The notes under the pieces: generated by a model
Told to the model about the DNA's origin: nothing
The model's database searches: none
What the model saw: only the letters and a program-made list of their open reading frames with translations
Shown here: positions 1-8,415 of the stretch, piece after piece
Position numbering within the stretch: the first letter of the stretch is position 1
Layout of the letters: each line of letters opens with the position of its first letter
Made by a program: the position numbers and the translations under genes
Assembly (NCBI RefSeq): GCF_001280085.1
Contig: NZ_LGED01000211.1
Location: forward strand, 1-64,000
DNA: 64,000 bases
Direction: 5' to 3'
DNA from: Saccharothrix sp. NRRL B-16348
Lineage (GTDB): Bacteria; Actinomycetota; Actinomycetes; Mycobacteriales; Pseudonocardiaceae

Positions 1-774
1 TGGGTGATGCCCGCCTGGATGAGGGTGTCGCGCCACAGGTGTGAGCGGTAGCAGGCGCCGTTGTCGGTCAGCACCCGCTTGACCGTGATGCCGGCGGTCC
101 GGAAGAACGCCTGCGCCCTGGTCCAGAACGCCGCCGCGGTGTGTCTGGTCTCGTCGGGCAGGATCTCGGTGTAGGCCAGCCTGGAGTGGTCGTCGACGGC
201 GTTGTGCAGGTAGGAGTAGCCGAGGTTGGGTCGGCCGTGGACCTTGCGCGGCCTGTCCGGGTCGCGGTGGGCGGAGCTGTTGCGGCCGCCCTCGGAGCGG
301 CCGTGGACTTTGTGGCCGCCGCCGTCGGGGATGTTGCCCAGCTTCTTGATGTCGACGTGGACCAGGTCGCCCGGTGCGGCGTGTTCGTAGCGACGCACGA
401 CCCGACCGGTGGCCCGGTCCAGGTGCGCCAGACGGGCCAGGCCGAAACGGCGCAGCACCCGGTGCACCGTGGAGGGGGTTCAACCCGAGCAGGTAGGCGA
501 TGCGGGCCGGCCCCCACCGCCGCGCCAGGCGGACCTTCACGATCCGGCGTTCGCGGCGGGTGGGCAGGCGGCGCGGACTTCGGTGCGGGCGGCTGGAACG
601 GTCGGTCATGCCCGCCTCGCCCAGCTCGCGGTAGCGGGAGGCCCAGCGGGCCGCGGTGGTCGGTGAGACCTGGAACCGCTCGGCGGCCCGCCGCGGCGGC
701 CACCCGGATTCCACGACACACCGGGCCAGGCGCAGCCGGCCCGCCGGGGTCAGCGGTGCGTTAGCGTGGGTCAC
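1..774 (-). pseudogene. IS481-family transposase, frameshifted and cut by window edge
   Basis: On the minus strand a GTG at 772-774 opens VTHANAPLTPAGRLRLARCV, the usual N-terminus of actinobacterial IS481 transposases, followed by a helix-turn-helix (RAAERFQVSPTTAARW). The frame holds until RIAYLLGLNP near 480-500. There a run of five C (minus strand) replaces the four needed to continue as NPSTVHRVLRRFGLARLAHL. Removing one base restores the catalytic region: DLVHVDIKKLGNIPDGGGHK, YSYLHNAVDDHSRLAYTEIL and VLTDNGACYRS, with the first two acidic residues of the DDE triad. The last Glu lies beyond the edge. IS481 transposases are normally one frame, so this is an inactivating frameshift or a sequencing error in a homopolymer. 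Confidence 0.8.
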
Positions 775-834
775 GAGGGCCTCCGTGGGCTTGGTGTAGA
801 CGTCGCAATCCACACCGAACCCGGAGGCCCTCCC
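1..834 (-). mobile_element. IS481-type insertion sequence, partial at window edge
   Basis: An insertion element of IS481 type occupies the left edge and continues beyond it. It is recognised by its transposase (helix-turn-helix followed by an rve-type DDE domain). The promoter-side end carries an 11-bp inverted repeat: GAGGGCCTCCG at 775-785 pairs with CGGAGGCCCTC at 822-832. Whether this is the terminal repeat or only a hairpin before the transposase cannot be decided, because the other end lies outside the window. No target duplication can be checked. Confidence 0.7.
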
Positions 835-857
835 TCATTCCAACATCATCCGTAACT

Positions 858-875
858 TTTGCTCATGCGAGCAAA
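858..875. promoter_or_regulatory. Inverted repeat over the start codon of the TetR gene
   Basis: TTTGCTC-ATGC-GAGCAAA is a perfect 7-bp inverted repeat with a 4-base spacer. The spacer contains the ATG (865) of the TetR-type regulator. No ribosome binding site precedes it, so the transcript may be leaderless and the repeat may be an autoregulatory operator. An RNA hairpin hiding the start codon is the alternative. Confidence 0.45.
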
Positions 876-1440
876 GTCCGTGACCGAGCAGGCACGACGG
901 GCGCAGATCGTCGCCGCGGCGATCGAGGTGCTGGCCGAGCTCGGCTACGGGGCGACCTCGTTCAAGCAGATCGCCGCCCGCGCGGGCCTGAGCAGCACGG
1001 GCCTCATCTCGTACCACTTCAAGGGCAAGCAGGAGCTGGTGGACGAGGTCTGCGCGGAGGTCAGGCGGACGTTCGCCGCGTTCGTGCTGGAGCGGATGGA
1101 CCGCGGCGACACCGCCGCCGGCGAGCTGCGGGCGTTCCTGAGCGCCAACCTGCGGTTCATGCGCGCCCACCGGGCGCACATGGTGGCGTTGGCGCAGGTC
1201 CGCCCGCACACGTCCACGGCGGACACCGCCGACGACGACCACCGCAAGATGGCCGACCTGCTCCGGGAGGGGCAGCGGCGCGGCGAGTTCCGCGAGTTCG
1301 ACGCGGACACGATGGCGATCTTCGTCCTGGCCCTGCGCAACGGGGTGCTGGCCAGGGCGGCTGATCACCCGGAGGTCGACCTCGACCTCTGCGAACGCGA
1401 GCTCCTCACCGCGGTGGAGCTCGCCACCACGAGGGGGTGA
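865..1440 (+). CDS. TetR/AcrR family transcriptional regulator
   Basis: A 191-residue TetR-type repressor. The N-terminal helix-turn-helix is clear (RAQIVAAAIEVLAELGYGATSFKQIAARAGLSS then GLISYHFKGKQELVDEV at roughly residues 10-60). The C-terminal ligand-binding half is variable, as expected. I chose the ATG at 865; an upstream TTG at 859 is also in frame but would sit inside the palindrome covering this start. The esterase gene begins 3 bases after its stop, so the two form one transcript and the esterase is the obvious target together with the gene itself. The ligand is unknown. Confidence 0.85.
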   Translation: MRAKSVTEQARRAQIVAAAIEVLAELGYGATSFKQIAARAGLSSTGLISYHFKGKQELVDEVCAEVRRTFAAFVLERMDRGDTAAGELRAFLSANLRFMRAHRAHMVALAQVRPHTSTADTADDDHRKMADLLREGQRRGEFREFDADTMAIFVLALRNGVLARAADHPEVDLDLCERELLTAVELATTRG

Positions 1441-1443
1441 GCC

Positions 1444-2970
1444 ATGCGTCGGGGGACGCGGGCACTGATCACGGCGGCAACCGCCCTGATCGTGACGGCA
1501 TGCGGGGGGAACGACATGCGACACGACACACGCGACACCGTGCGGGTGGAGAACGGCGAGGTGCGCGGCGTCGCGCACGCCGACCACACCGTCTTCCAGG
1601 GCATCCCGTACGCGGCGCCGCCCAAGGGCGAACTGCGCTGGCAGTCGCCGCGACCGGCGGCGGACTGGGCCGGGGTCCGGGACGCCACCCGGCCGGGCAA
1701 CCCGTGCCCGCAGGTCGGGTCGTCCTACTCGGACACCAAGGCGACCGACGAGGACTGCCTGTTCCTCAACGTCACCACGCCGTCCACCGAGGGCCGCAGG
1801 CCGGTCATGGTCTGGGTGCACGGCGACGGCGCGATCGGCGCGGGCCACCACTTCGACGCCACCGCGCTGGCCACCAAGGGCGACGTGGTGGTCGTGACGT
1901 TCAACTACCGGCTCGGCGTGTTCGGCGGCTTCGGCCTGCCGGGACTGGACGGCTCCGGCGCGTTCGGCCTGCGCGACCAGCGCGCCGCCCTGGAGTGGGT
2001 CCGGCGCAACGTCGCCAGCTTCGGCGGCGACCCCGGCAACGTCACGCTGTTCGGCGTCTCCTACGGCGCGTCGGCCGCGGCGGCGCACCTGGTCTCGCCG
2101 GCGTCACGCGGCCTGTTCCACAAGGTGATCGCGCACAGCGGGTTCGCGCTGGTCGACCTGCCCGCGGAGGCGTGGTACCCCGGCCTGGGCGCGCTGCCGT
2201 GGCTCGCCTGGCGCGACACGGCCGAGATCGAGGGCATCGGGCAGGCGGTCGCCGCCGAGCTCGGCTGCGCGGACGTCGACTGCCTGCGCGGCCTGCCCGC
2301 CGAGGAGCTGCTGGACCACCCGCAGGTCATGAACATCTTCCAGCCCGTCGGCTACGGCAACGCCGACCTGCCGGCGGTGCCCGCCGAGGCGTTCGCCGCC
2401 GGCGAGGTCGCGAAGGTCGCCGTGCTGGCCGGGAACACGCGGCACGAGCACCGGGGCATCGTCGACATCTTCCGCGGTCCCGTCACCGCCGAGGACTACC
2501 CGCGCCTGCTCGCGGCGGCGTTCGGCGACCGTGCGGGCGAGGTGGCGCGGGAGTACCCGTTGAGCGCGTTCGAGAGCCCGAGCCGGGCGTGGGCGGCGGT
2601 GCTGACCGACCGGGTGTGGGCGCGGCCGACGTTCCGGCAGCACGAGCTGCTGTCCGCGCACGTGCCGACGTACGCGTTCGAGTTCGCCGACCCGGCCGCC
2701 TCGGAGAACGGCGCGAGCCACAGCACCGACATCGGCTACCTGTTCCCGGACGAGGAGCTGACCGGCGGGCAGCGGGAGCTGTCGGACGCGATGATCCGGT
2801 ACTGGACCGACTTCGCCCGCACCGGCGACCCGAACGGCGACGGCTCGAACGGCCTGCCGCACTGGCCGGAGTTCTCGCACGGGCGGCACGTGCAGTCGCT
2901 CGCGCCGGGCGCGATCACCGGCGTCGACTACCGGGCCGAGCACCGGCTGGACTTCTGGGCCGACAAGTAG
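1444..2970 (+). CDS. Lipoprotein type-B carboxylesterase
   Basis: A 508-residue secreted alpha/beta hydrolase of the carboxylesterase type B (PnbA-like) family, hydrolysing carboxylic esters. It starts with a lipoprotein signal peptide and lipobox IVTAC with Cys20, so it should be anchored on the outer face of the membrane. Family marks in order: FQGIPYAAPPKGELRW, the EDCLFLNV signature, the oxyanion-hole region VWVHGDGAIGAG (usual HGGG altered to HGDG), nucleophile Ser206 in GVSYGAS (usual GESAGA), and the catalytic His in ASHSTDIGYLF near residue 424. The length is typical. It is co-transcribed with the TetR gene just upstream, which probably controls it. Natural substrate unknown. Confidence 0.88.
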   Translation: MRRGTRALITAATALIVTACGGNDMRHDTRDTVRVENGEVRGVAHADHTVFQGIPYAAPPKGELRWQSPRPAADWAGVRDATRPGNPCPQVGSSYSDTKATDEDCLFLNVTTPSTEGRRPVMVWVHGDGAIGAGHHFDATALATKGDVVVVTFNYRLGVFGGFGLPGLDGSGAFGLRDQRAALEWVRRNVASFGGDPGNVTLFGVSYGASAAAAHLVSPASRGLFHKVIAHSGFALVDLPAEAWYPGLGALPWLAWRDTAEIEGIGQAVAAELGCADVDCLRGLPAEELLDHPQVMNIFQPVGYGNADLPAVPAEAFAAGEVAKVAVLAGNTRHEHRGIVDIFRGPVTAEDYPRLLAAAFGDRAGEVAREYPLSAFESPSRAWAAVLTDRVWARPTFRQHELLSAHVPTYAFEFADPAASENGASHSTDIGYLFPDEELTGGQRELSDAMIRYWTDFARTGDPNGDGSNGLPHWPEFSHGRHVQSLAPGAITGVDYRAEHRLDFWADK

Positions 2971-2981
2971 GGGGACGCCGA

Positions 2982-3015
2982 CCGGAGGCCGTCAGGAGGG
3001 GGAGACGGCCTCCGG
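2982..3015. terminator. Bidirectional hairpin terminator
   Basis: A perfect 12-bp stem (CCGGAGGCCGTC at 2982-2993 with GACGGCCTCCGG at 3004-3015) with a 10-base loop lies between the convergent esterase and DUF2165 genes. There is no clear T-run, which is common for actinobacterial terminators. Confidence 0.7.
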
Positions 3016-3036
3016 CCGGGCGTGGAACGGGTGCGG

Positions 3037-3534
3037 TCAGTCGCGGTCGCGCTTGCTCGCGTGCAGCAGGATGAGCCCGAGCGCGGCGATCACGAAGTTC
3101 TGGAACGCGGCCGACAGCCCGTTCCAGTCCTTGGACTGCCACATGACGAACCACTCACCGCCGATCGCGATGAAACCGCCGCCGAACAGCAGCGCCTGCA
3201 TCACCCAGCCCGTGGACGACAGCCGGCGCGCCACCTCCTCGCGGCGGCGCAGCCAGGCCACCAGGCCGGCCAGCAGCACCAGCGCGGTGACCGCCTCCCA
3301 GGCGATGATCAGCAGGTAGGCCACGGTCACGACGGTCGGATCGGTGATCGCGCGCCACGAGGTGTTCGGCGAGCCGAACGTGGTGTCCATCGCCAACACG
3401 TGCTGGACGAACGCGTGGTTGGTGTCGTAGTCGGTGATGTTCCCGAACACCACGAGTCCCATGTAGAGCGCGGTGATCCCGGTCAGCGCGGTGATCGCCG
3501 CCTGCGGGCTCCCCACCCTGGCAAGTAAACGCAT
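3037..3534 (-). CDS. DUF2165 family small integral membrane protein
   Basis: A 165-residue membrane protein of the DUF2165 family (function unknown). The family pattern is clear: LVVFGNITDYDTNHAFVQHVLAMDTTF, AYLLIIAWEAV and GGFIAIGGEWFVMWQSKDWNGL. Four hydrophobic segments are seen, near the start, around the AYLLIIAWEAVTALVLLAGL stretch, at VMQALLFGGGFIAIGG and at the C-terminus. I place the start at the ATG 3534 (MRLLARVGSP), where relatives begin; a GTG at 3585 would add 17 residues and also lacks a strong ribosome binding site. It stands alone, convergent with the esterase and co-directional with the large STAND gene upstream. Confidence 0.8.
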   Translation of the reverse strand: MRLLARVGSPQAAITALTGITALYMGLVVFGNITDYDTNHAFVQHVLAMDTTFGSPNTSWRAITDPTVVTVAYLLIIAWEAVTALVLLAGLVAWLRRREEVARRLSSTGWVMQALLFGGGFIAIGGEWFVMWQSKDWNGLSAAFQNFVIAALGLILLHASKRDRD

Positions 3535-3738
3535 GATCTGTAGAACGTAGTCACGATCCACCGGAAGTCCATGAGCGGTTTTCACCTCTGCCGGCCCGCG
3601 CCAGGCCTCGGCCTCGCCCGGTAACGCACCTCGAACCGCAGGTCGGCGACGGTGCCCGGACTCGTGCCGCCGCCCGACCCGGCCGACCGGGGTCCGGTGC
3701 GGTCCGGACCAATCGGAGGTTCGGGGTGCCGCCCGCGG

Positions 3739-6700
3739 TCAGGGGCAGGGCGGCTCGTAGCCCAGCTGCGGCAGGTGGTCGCGCCACCGCTCCTCCGGCA
3801 GCACGCCCTTGGTCTTGACGCAGATCCGCGTGATCACGTGCTCCAGGTCGAGGTCCCACACCCGGACCGTGCTGTCGGAGCTGGTGGACGCCAGCCTGCG
3901 GCCGTCGTGGCTGAACGTGATGTCCCGCAACCCGCCGTCGTGCCCGGTCAGCACCTGGCCGGCGGCGGCGGGGCGCTGGAGGTCGTTCAGGTCCCACAGC
4001 CGGATCGTGCGGTCCTCGCCACCGCTGGCCAGCGTCCGCCCGTCCGGGCTGAACGCCACCGTCACCGCCGCCTCGACGTGACCGGTCAGCGGCCCGCCGA
4101 TCGGCTTGACCCGGTTCGGCACGGTCAGGTCCCACAGCCGGACCGTGCCGTCGTCGCTCGCGGTGGCCAGCGTCCGGCCGTCCGGGCTGATGTCGCCCGC
4201 GCGCACCGCGCCGCTGTGCCCGGTCAACGGGTGCCCGATCGGCTGGGCGGTGGCCGGGTCGGTCACGTCCCACAGCCGCACCGTCTGGTCCGCGCTCGCC
4301 GTGACCAGCGTCTTCCCGTCCGGGGTGAACCCGACGTAGTGCACGTACTCGCCGTGGCCGACGAGCGCGCCGCCCAGCGGCTTCGGGTGCTCACGGTCGC
4401 CGAGGTCCCACAGCTGCACGGAGTTGTCGTCGGAACCGGTGACCAGGACCCTCCCGTCGTGCCGGAACGCCACCGGCGAGCTGTAGCGGGTGCCCACCTT
4501 GATCGGCTCGCCGAGCGGTCTCGGATCGTGCGGGTCGGTGAGGTCCCACAGCCGCACCATCTTGTCGCTCACGCTGGCCAGCGTCCGGCCGTCGTCGCTC
4601 AACGCCAGGGACCACACGCCCGCGCCGTGCGAGAGCACCGCGGTCGACCTCGACTCGGTGGGGTTCTCGGCGTCCCACACCTGGATCGACTCGTCCTCGC
4701 TGGCCGACACCAGGTGGTGGTCGTCGGGGGTGAAGCGGGGCCCGATGGTGCGCGCCGAGTGCCCGATGAGCACGCTGTTCGGCAACGACCACAGCCGCAC
4801 CACCGAGTCGTGGCTGCCCGTGGCCAGGGTGCGGCCGTCCGGGCTGAACGCCACCGCGTACACGATGCCGTTGCGGCCCGTCAGCGGCCGGCCGAGCGGG
4901 GTGGCGTGCGCCGGGTCGGTGATGTTCCACAGCCGCGTGGTGCCGTCCGCGCCGGACGCCGCGAGCACCCGGCCGTCGGGGCTGAACGCCACCGACCACA
5001 CGCCTTCGGCGTGGTCGGTCAGCGGCCGTCCGACGGACTTGGGCGCCGCCGGGTCCGCCACGTCGAACAGCTGCACGCTGTGGTCCTCGCTGCCACCCGC
5101 CAGCAGGCGGCTGTCCGGGCTGAACGCCAGCGAGTGCACGGTGTTGTCGAACCCGGTGATGGGCTCGCCGACCTGCTTCGGGTTGGCGGGGTCGCGCACG
5201 TCGAACAGCACCACGGTCCGGTCGTCGCCGCCGGTGGCGAGCAGCGCGCCGTCCGGGCTGACCGCGACCGCGCGCACCTGCTCGGTGTGCCCGCCGAGCG
5301 GTTCGCCCAGCCGCTGCGGCTCGGCCGGGTCGGTCACGTCCCACAGCCGCGCCGTGCGGTCGCCGTTGGCGGTGACCAGCGTCCGGGAGTCCGGCGTGAA
5401 CGCCAGGAGGTAGACGGTGCCGTTCCCGCCGCGCAACGGCTCGCCGAGCGAGCGCGGGCGTTCCGGGTCGCTGACGTCCCACAGCCGCACGGTGGTGTCG
5501 TCGCCCGCCGTCGCCAGGGTCCTGCCGTCCGGGCTGAACACGGCCGAGGTGACCCAGCTGCGGTGCCCGGGCAGGGGTGGGCCGAGCGGCTTGGGGTTGT
5601 CCGGGTCGCGCAGGTCCCACAGCCGCACGGTCTGGTCGAAGCTCGCGGTGGCCAGGAACTTCCCGTCGGGGGAGTAGGAGGTGAGGTACACCGGGCCGGT
5701 GTGCCCGACCAGCGGGATCGCCAGCGGCGAGGTCTGCGTGGACAGCAGCCGGGTCTGCACGTCCCGGTCCTCGGGCCGCATCCGGTGCGCGACCAGGGCG
5801 AGCTGCGCCGCCAGCGACGGGTCGGACTCCTGCAACCGGTCCGCCTCCGCCACCACCTGCCGGAACACCGCGTCGTCACGCTGCCGCACGGCCAGCACGG
5901 CGGCGGTCGCGGCGATGAGCGCGAGCACGACCACGCACGCCACGGCCGCGCGTCTGCCCCACGCGGCGCGCCTGCGGTACTGCATCGAGACCGCGAGGAA
6001 GTCCTGGGCGGTGCCGGTCAGCCCCTCGGGACCGGCCGCGTTCGCCCAGTGCCGAGCGGTCTCCAGCCGGGCGCCACGGTACAGCAGCGACGAGTCGCGG
6101 TCCTGGGCGGCCCACGTCGCCGCGTCCTCCTCCAGCCGCTGGCGCAGCAGCTGGCCCTCCCGGTCCTGGTCGATCCAGCTGCGCAGCCGCGGCCACGCCT
6201 GGAGCAGCGCCTCGTGCGTGATCTCCACCGAGCCCGCGTCGAGCGTGACCAGCCGGGCCCGCGCCAGCACCTCCAGCGCCTCCTCGCCCGCGGCCCGGTT
6301 CGCGGCCTGCTCGACCAGCTCGTGCCGGGTGGAGCGGCGGCGGGTGTCCTGGGTGTCCTCGCCGACGCGCACCAGCCGCAGCAGCAACGGCCGCGCGGCG
6401 TGCTGAGCCTCCGGCGCCAGGTCGGCCCACGCCCGTTCCGCGGTGGCCGCGACCGCGCCCTGGATGCCGCCCGCCGAGCGGTAGCCCGCGATGGTCAGCT
6501 TGCCCGCCTGCCTGCGCTGCCAGGTGGCCAGCAGGGCGTGCGACAGCAGCGGCAACGCGCCCGCGTCGTACGCGCCCTGCCCCGCCCGCGCCTGCGCCCG
6601 CCCGCTGCGCACGCCGAGGTCGCGCAGCATCAGCTCGATCAGCCCCGGCTCCAGCTGCAGGCCGGCCGCCTTCGCGGGCCGCGACACCGCCTCCCGCAGC

Positions 6701-7797
6701 TCCGCCGACGTCATCGGGCCCAGCACCATCTGCCGGTCCTGCAACGCGTCGGCCAGCTCCGGGAACGCCAGGCAGCGGCCGTAGAAGTCGGCCCGCACGC
6801 CGACCAGCACCAGCGCGGCCGGCGTGCCGCCGGGCATCGCGGGCGTGCACGCCACGTGCAGCGCCTGGACGAACACCTGCAGCCGGTTCTCGTCCGAGGA
6901 CAGCGTGAACGCCTCCTCGAACTGGTCGACCACGACCACCACCCGCTCGCCGCCGTGCCGTGCCGCGTACGCCGCGAACGCCGCCCGGATCTGCGCGGCG
7001 AACCGCAGCACGCCCATCAGCGTCTGCCCGAGGAACGTGTCCGGACCGTGCCCGGAGGCCACCAGGTCCAGGTCCATCCCGTCCAGGGAGAGCGCCATGT
7101 CCACGATCTCGGCCAATTCCGGGACCTGCCGGACCAATTCCTTCACCGGGTCCGCGCCGGGCGTGATGACGACCGACGGCCAATTCGTCGAACCGGCGAT
7201 CCCCAACGCGCCGTCGCGAATGGACGGGATGACGCCCGCGCGCACCAATGACGATTTACCGGCGCCCGAGGCGCCGACCAGCATCACGATTCCGCCGGTT
7301 TCCGCGGCACTGCCCAACCGGGACACCAACGCGGCCGTGCTGCGTTCCCGGCCGAAGAACCAACTGGAATCCTCGGGCTGGAACGCGGCCAATCCCCGGT
7401 AGGGGCACACGCCGATCTCGTCGGAGCTCGGCGGGTCCTCGTCGTCGGACGCCGACACCGGGCTCGCCAGCGCCTCCTCCCACAGCGCGCGCCACGCGTC
7501 CAGGTCGTACAACCCGGCCACCGGCGGCTGCGGGCGCGACTTCCTGGCCTCGCCGATCAGGACCTCGAGGACTACCGAGAGTGCCGAGAACCGGGCGGGC
7601 ACGTTGCGGCCGCGACGCCAGTCGCTGACCCGCTGGGCGGTCGCCCTGATCGGTCTACCGCGCTCGTCGGAGCGCCGCGCGCGGCCGACCGACTCGGTCA
7701 CCTTCTTCAGAGGTGGGTCGCCCGCCTCCGCGTAGAGCAGCGCGAACCGCTCCGCGAACACGGCACGGGGACCTGACCCCTGACCGGAACCAGCCAT
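3739..7797 (-). CDS. nSTAND1 NTPase with N-terminal HTH and 14 C-terminal WD40 repeats
   Basis: A 1352-residue signalling NTPase. Residues 1-85 resemble the small helix-turn-helix domain found on many actinobacterial STAND proteins. Residues 130-590 hold the novel-STAND NTPase: the entry motif CPYRGLAAFQPEDSSWFFGR, Walker A GASGAGKS (175-182), Walker B VVVVVDQFEE (286-295), then helical domains. A single membrane helix follows (ACVVVLALIAATAAVLAV, about residues 615-632). From about 700 to the end I count 14 WD40 blades by their RLWD-type endings, two sets of seven and so perhaps two propellers. The usual reading of this architecture is a sensor whose propeller binds a trigger and lets the NTPase oligomerise. 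No separate effector domain is seen. It is monocistronic, and its role (stress signalling, development or phage defence) is not shown by the sequence. Confidence 0.88.
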   Translation of the reverse strand: MAGSGQGSGPRAVFAERFALLYAEAGDPPLKKVTESVGRARRSDERGRPIRATAQRVSDWRRGRNVPARFSALSVVLEVLIGEARKSRPQPPVAGLYDLDAWRALWEEALASPVSASDDEDPPSSDEIGVCPYRGLAAFQPEDSSWFFGRERSTAALVSRLGSAAETGGIVMLVGASGAGKSSLVRAGVIPSIRDGALGIAGSTNWPSVVITPGADPVKELVRQVPELAEIVDMALSLDGMDLDLVASGHGPDTFLGQTLMGVLRFAAQIRAAFAAYAARHGGERVVVVVDQFEEAFTLSSDENRLQVFVQALHVACTPAMPGGTPAALVLVGVRADFYGRCLAFPELADALQDRQMVLGPMTSAELREAVSRPAKAAGLQLEPGLIELMLRDLGVRSGRAQARAGQGAYDAGALPLLSHALLATWQRRQAGKLTIAGYRSAGGIQGAVAATAERAWADLAPEAQHAARPLLLRLVRVGEDTQDTRRRSTRHELVEQAANRAAGEEALEVLARARLVTLDAGSVEITHEALLQAWPRLRSWIDQDREGQLLRQRLEEDAATWAAQDRDSSLLYRGARLETARHWANAAGPEGLTGTAQDFLAVSMQYRRRAAWGRRAAVACVVVLALIAATAAVLAVRQRDDAVFRQVVAEADRLQESDPSLAAQLALVAHRMRPEDRDVQTRLLSTQTSPLAIPLVGHTGPVYLTSYSPDGKFLATASFDQTVRLWDLRDPDNPKPLGPPLPGHRSWVTSAVFSPDGRTLATAGDDTTVRLWDVSDPERPRSLGEPLRGGNGTVYLLAFTPDSRTLVTANGDRTARLWDVTDPAEPQRLGEPLGGHTEQVRAVAVSPDGALLATGGDDRTVVLFDVRDPANPKQVGEPITGFDNTVHSLAFSPDSRLLAGGSEDHSVQLFDVADPAAPKSVGRPLTDHAEGVWSVAFSPDGRVLAASGADGTTRLWNITDPAHATPLGRPLTGRNGIVYAVAFSPDGRTLATGSHDSVVRLWSLPNSVLIGHSARTIGPRFTPDDHHLVSASEDESIQVWDAENPTESRSTAVLSHGAGVWSLALSDDGRTLASVSDKMVRLWDLTDPHDPRPLGEPIKVGTRYSSPVAFRHDGRVLVTGSDDNSVQLWDLGDREHPKPLGGALVGHGEYVHYVGFTPDGKTLVTASADQTVRLWDVTDPATAQPIGHPLTGHSGAVRAGDISPDGRTLATASDDGTVRLWDLTVPNRVKPIGGPLTGHVEAAVTVAFSPDGRTLASGGEDRTIRLWDLNDLQRPAAAGQVLTGHDGGLRDITFSHDGRRLASTSSDSTVRVWDLDLEHVITRICVKTKGVLPEERWRDHLPQLGYEPPCP

Positions 7798-8415
7798 CCG
7801 CGGCGTGCCTCCTAGAGGTCCGGTGTTCCGGACCGGAAAACCGGGTGTGAGCGCGTGAACAGGTCGTTTGCCGACCGGTGGTGCTCTGCTCAGTCCACCC
7901 TAACGACTTGCGATGACAAGCTGAGCGGGACGTTCCGGTGACGTCGACAAGTTGTGCGAAGGGACCGGTCAAAGTGGTTTCGCAGGCAACTACCGCGAGT
8001 GGCAGCTCGTTCGTCGCTGAGGGGTCCTGGGGGTCTTCTCAGCGATGCGCACCGAACCGGCCCGCTCGGTGGAACGGCGCGGCGACCTGCCATGCCGACC
8101 GGAGTTGACCCGGTGCGGACCACCCGTCCGCCGGTCACGGCCCGTGAGGACCGGGGTGTCCCCGGTGAAGCACGGGTCTGCCCGATCCTGAGGACGGTGC
8201 TCGACGCGCAAGCCCGCGACCGGGCCGAGGTGAGACTGGACCTGCTGGCCAGGCTCGCCGCCCCGGCGCACAGCTAGTCCGGTGTCCGGCCGAAGGGCGT
8301 CGCCGCCCTCCGGGAGCGCCGCACAGCGCGGTGCGGCGCGACCGGTCCGGCGATGTTCCCCTCCATGTCGCATTTCCGCCGGCCACGAGCCGGCGCGGTG
8401 ACCGATGCTGGTGCC
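7798..8415. other. Divergent intergenic region between STAND and Ada/AlkA genes
   Basis: About 620 bases separate the two divergent genes. I see no RNA gene. A short frame with fairly normal codon usage, GTG 8112 to the TAG at 8275-8277 (55 codons, ending LDLLARLAAPAHS), could be a remnant or a small unrecognised protein, but it has no convincing ribosome binding site. The remainder must hold the promoters of both neighbours; no clear -10/-35 pair stands out. Confidence 0.4.

Noticed and set aside
3652..7251. A 1199-codon open frame on the plus strand opposite the STAND gene
   Set aside because: It is rich in Arg, Val, Pro and Gly with periodic VPQPH strings that mirror the WD40 repeats on the other strand; it is a GC-driven antisense shadow.
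7954..8277. A 107-codon plus-strand frame before the Ada/AlkA gene
   Set aside because: No ribosome binding site and the N-terminal half has poor codon usage; only the last 55 codons look mildly coding, which is noted in the region entry.
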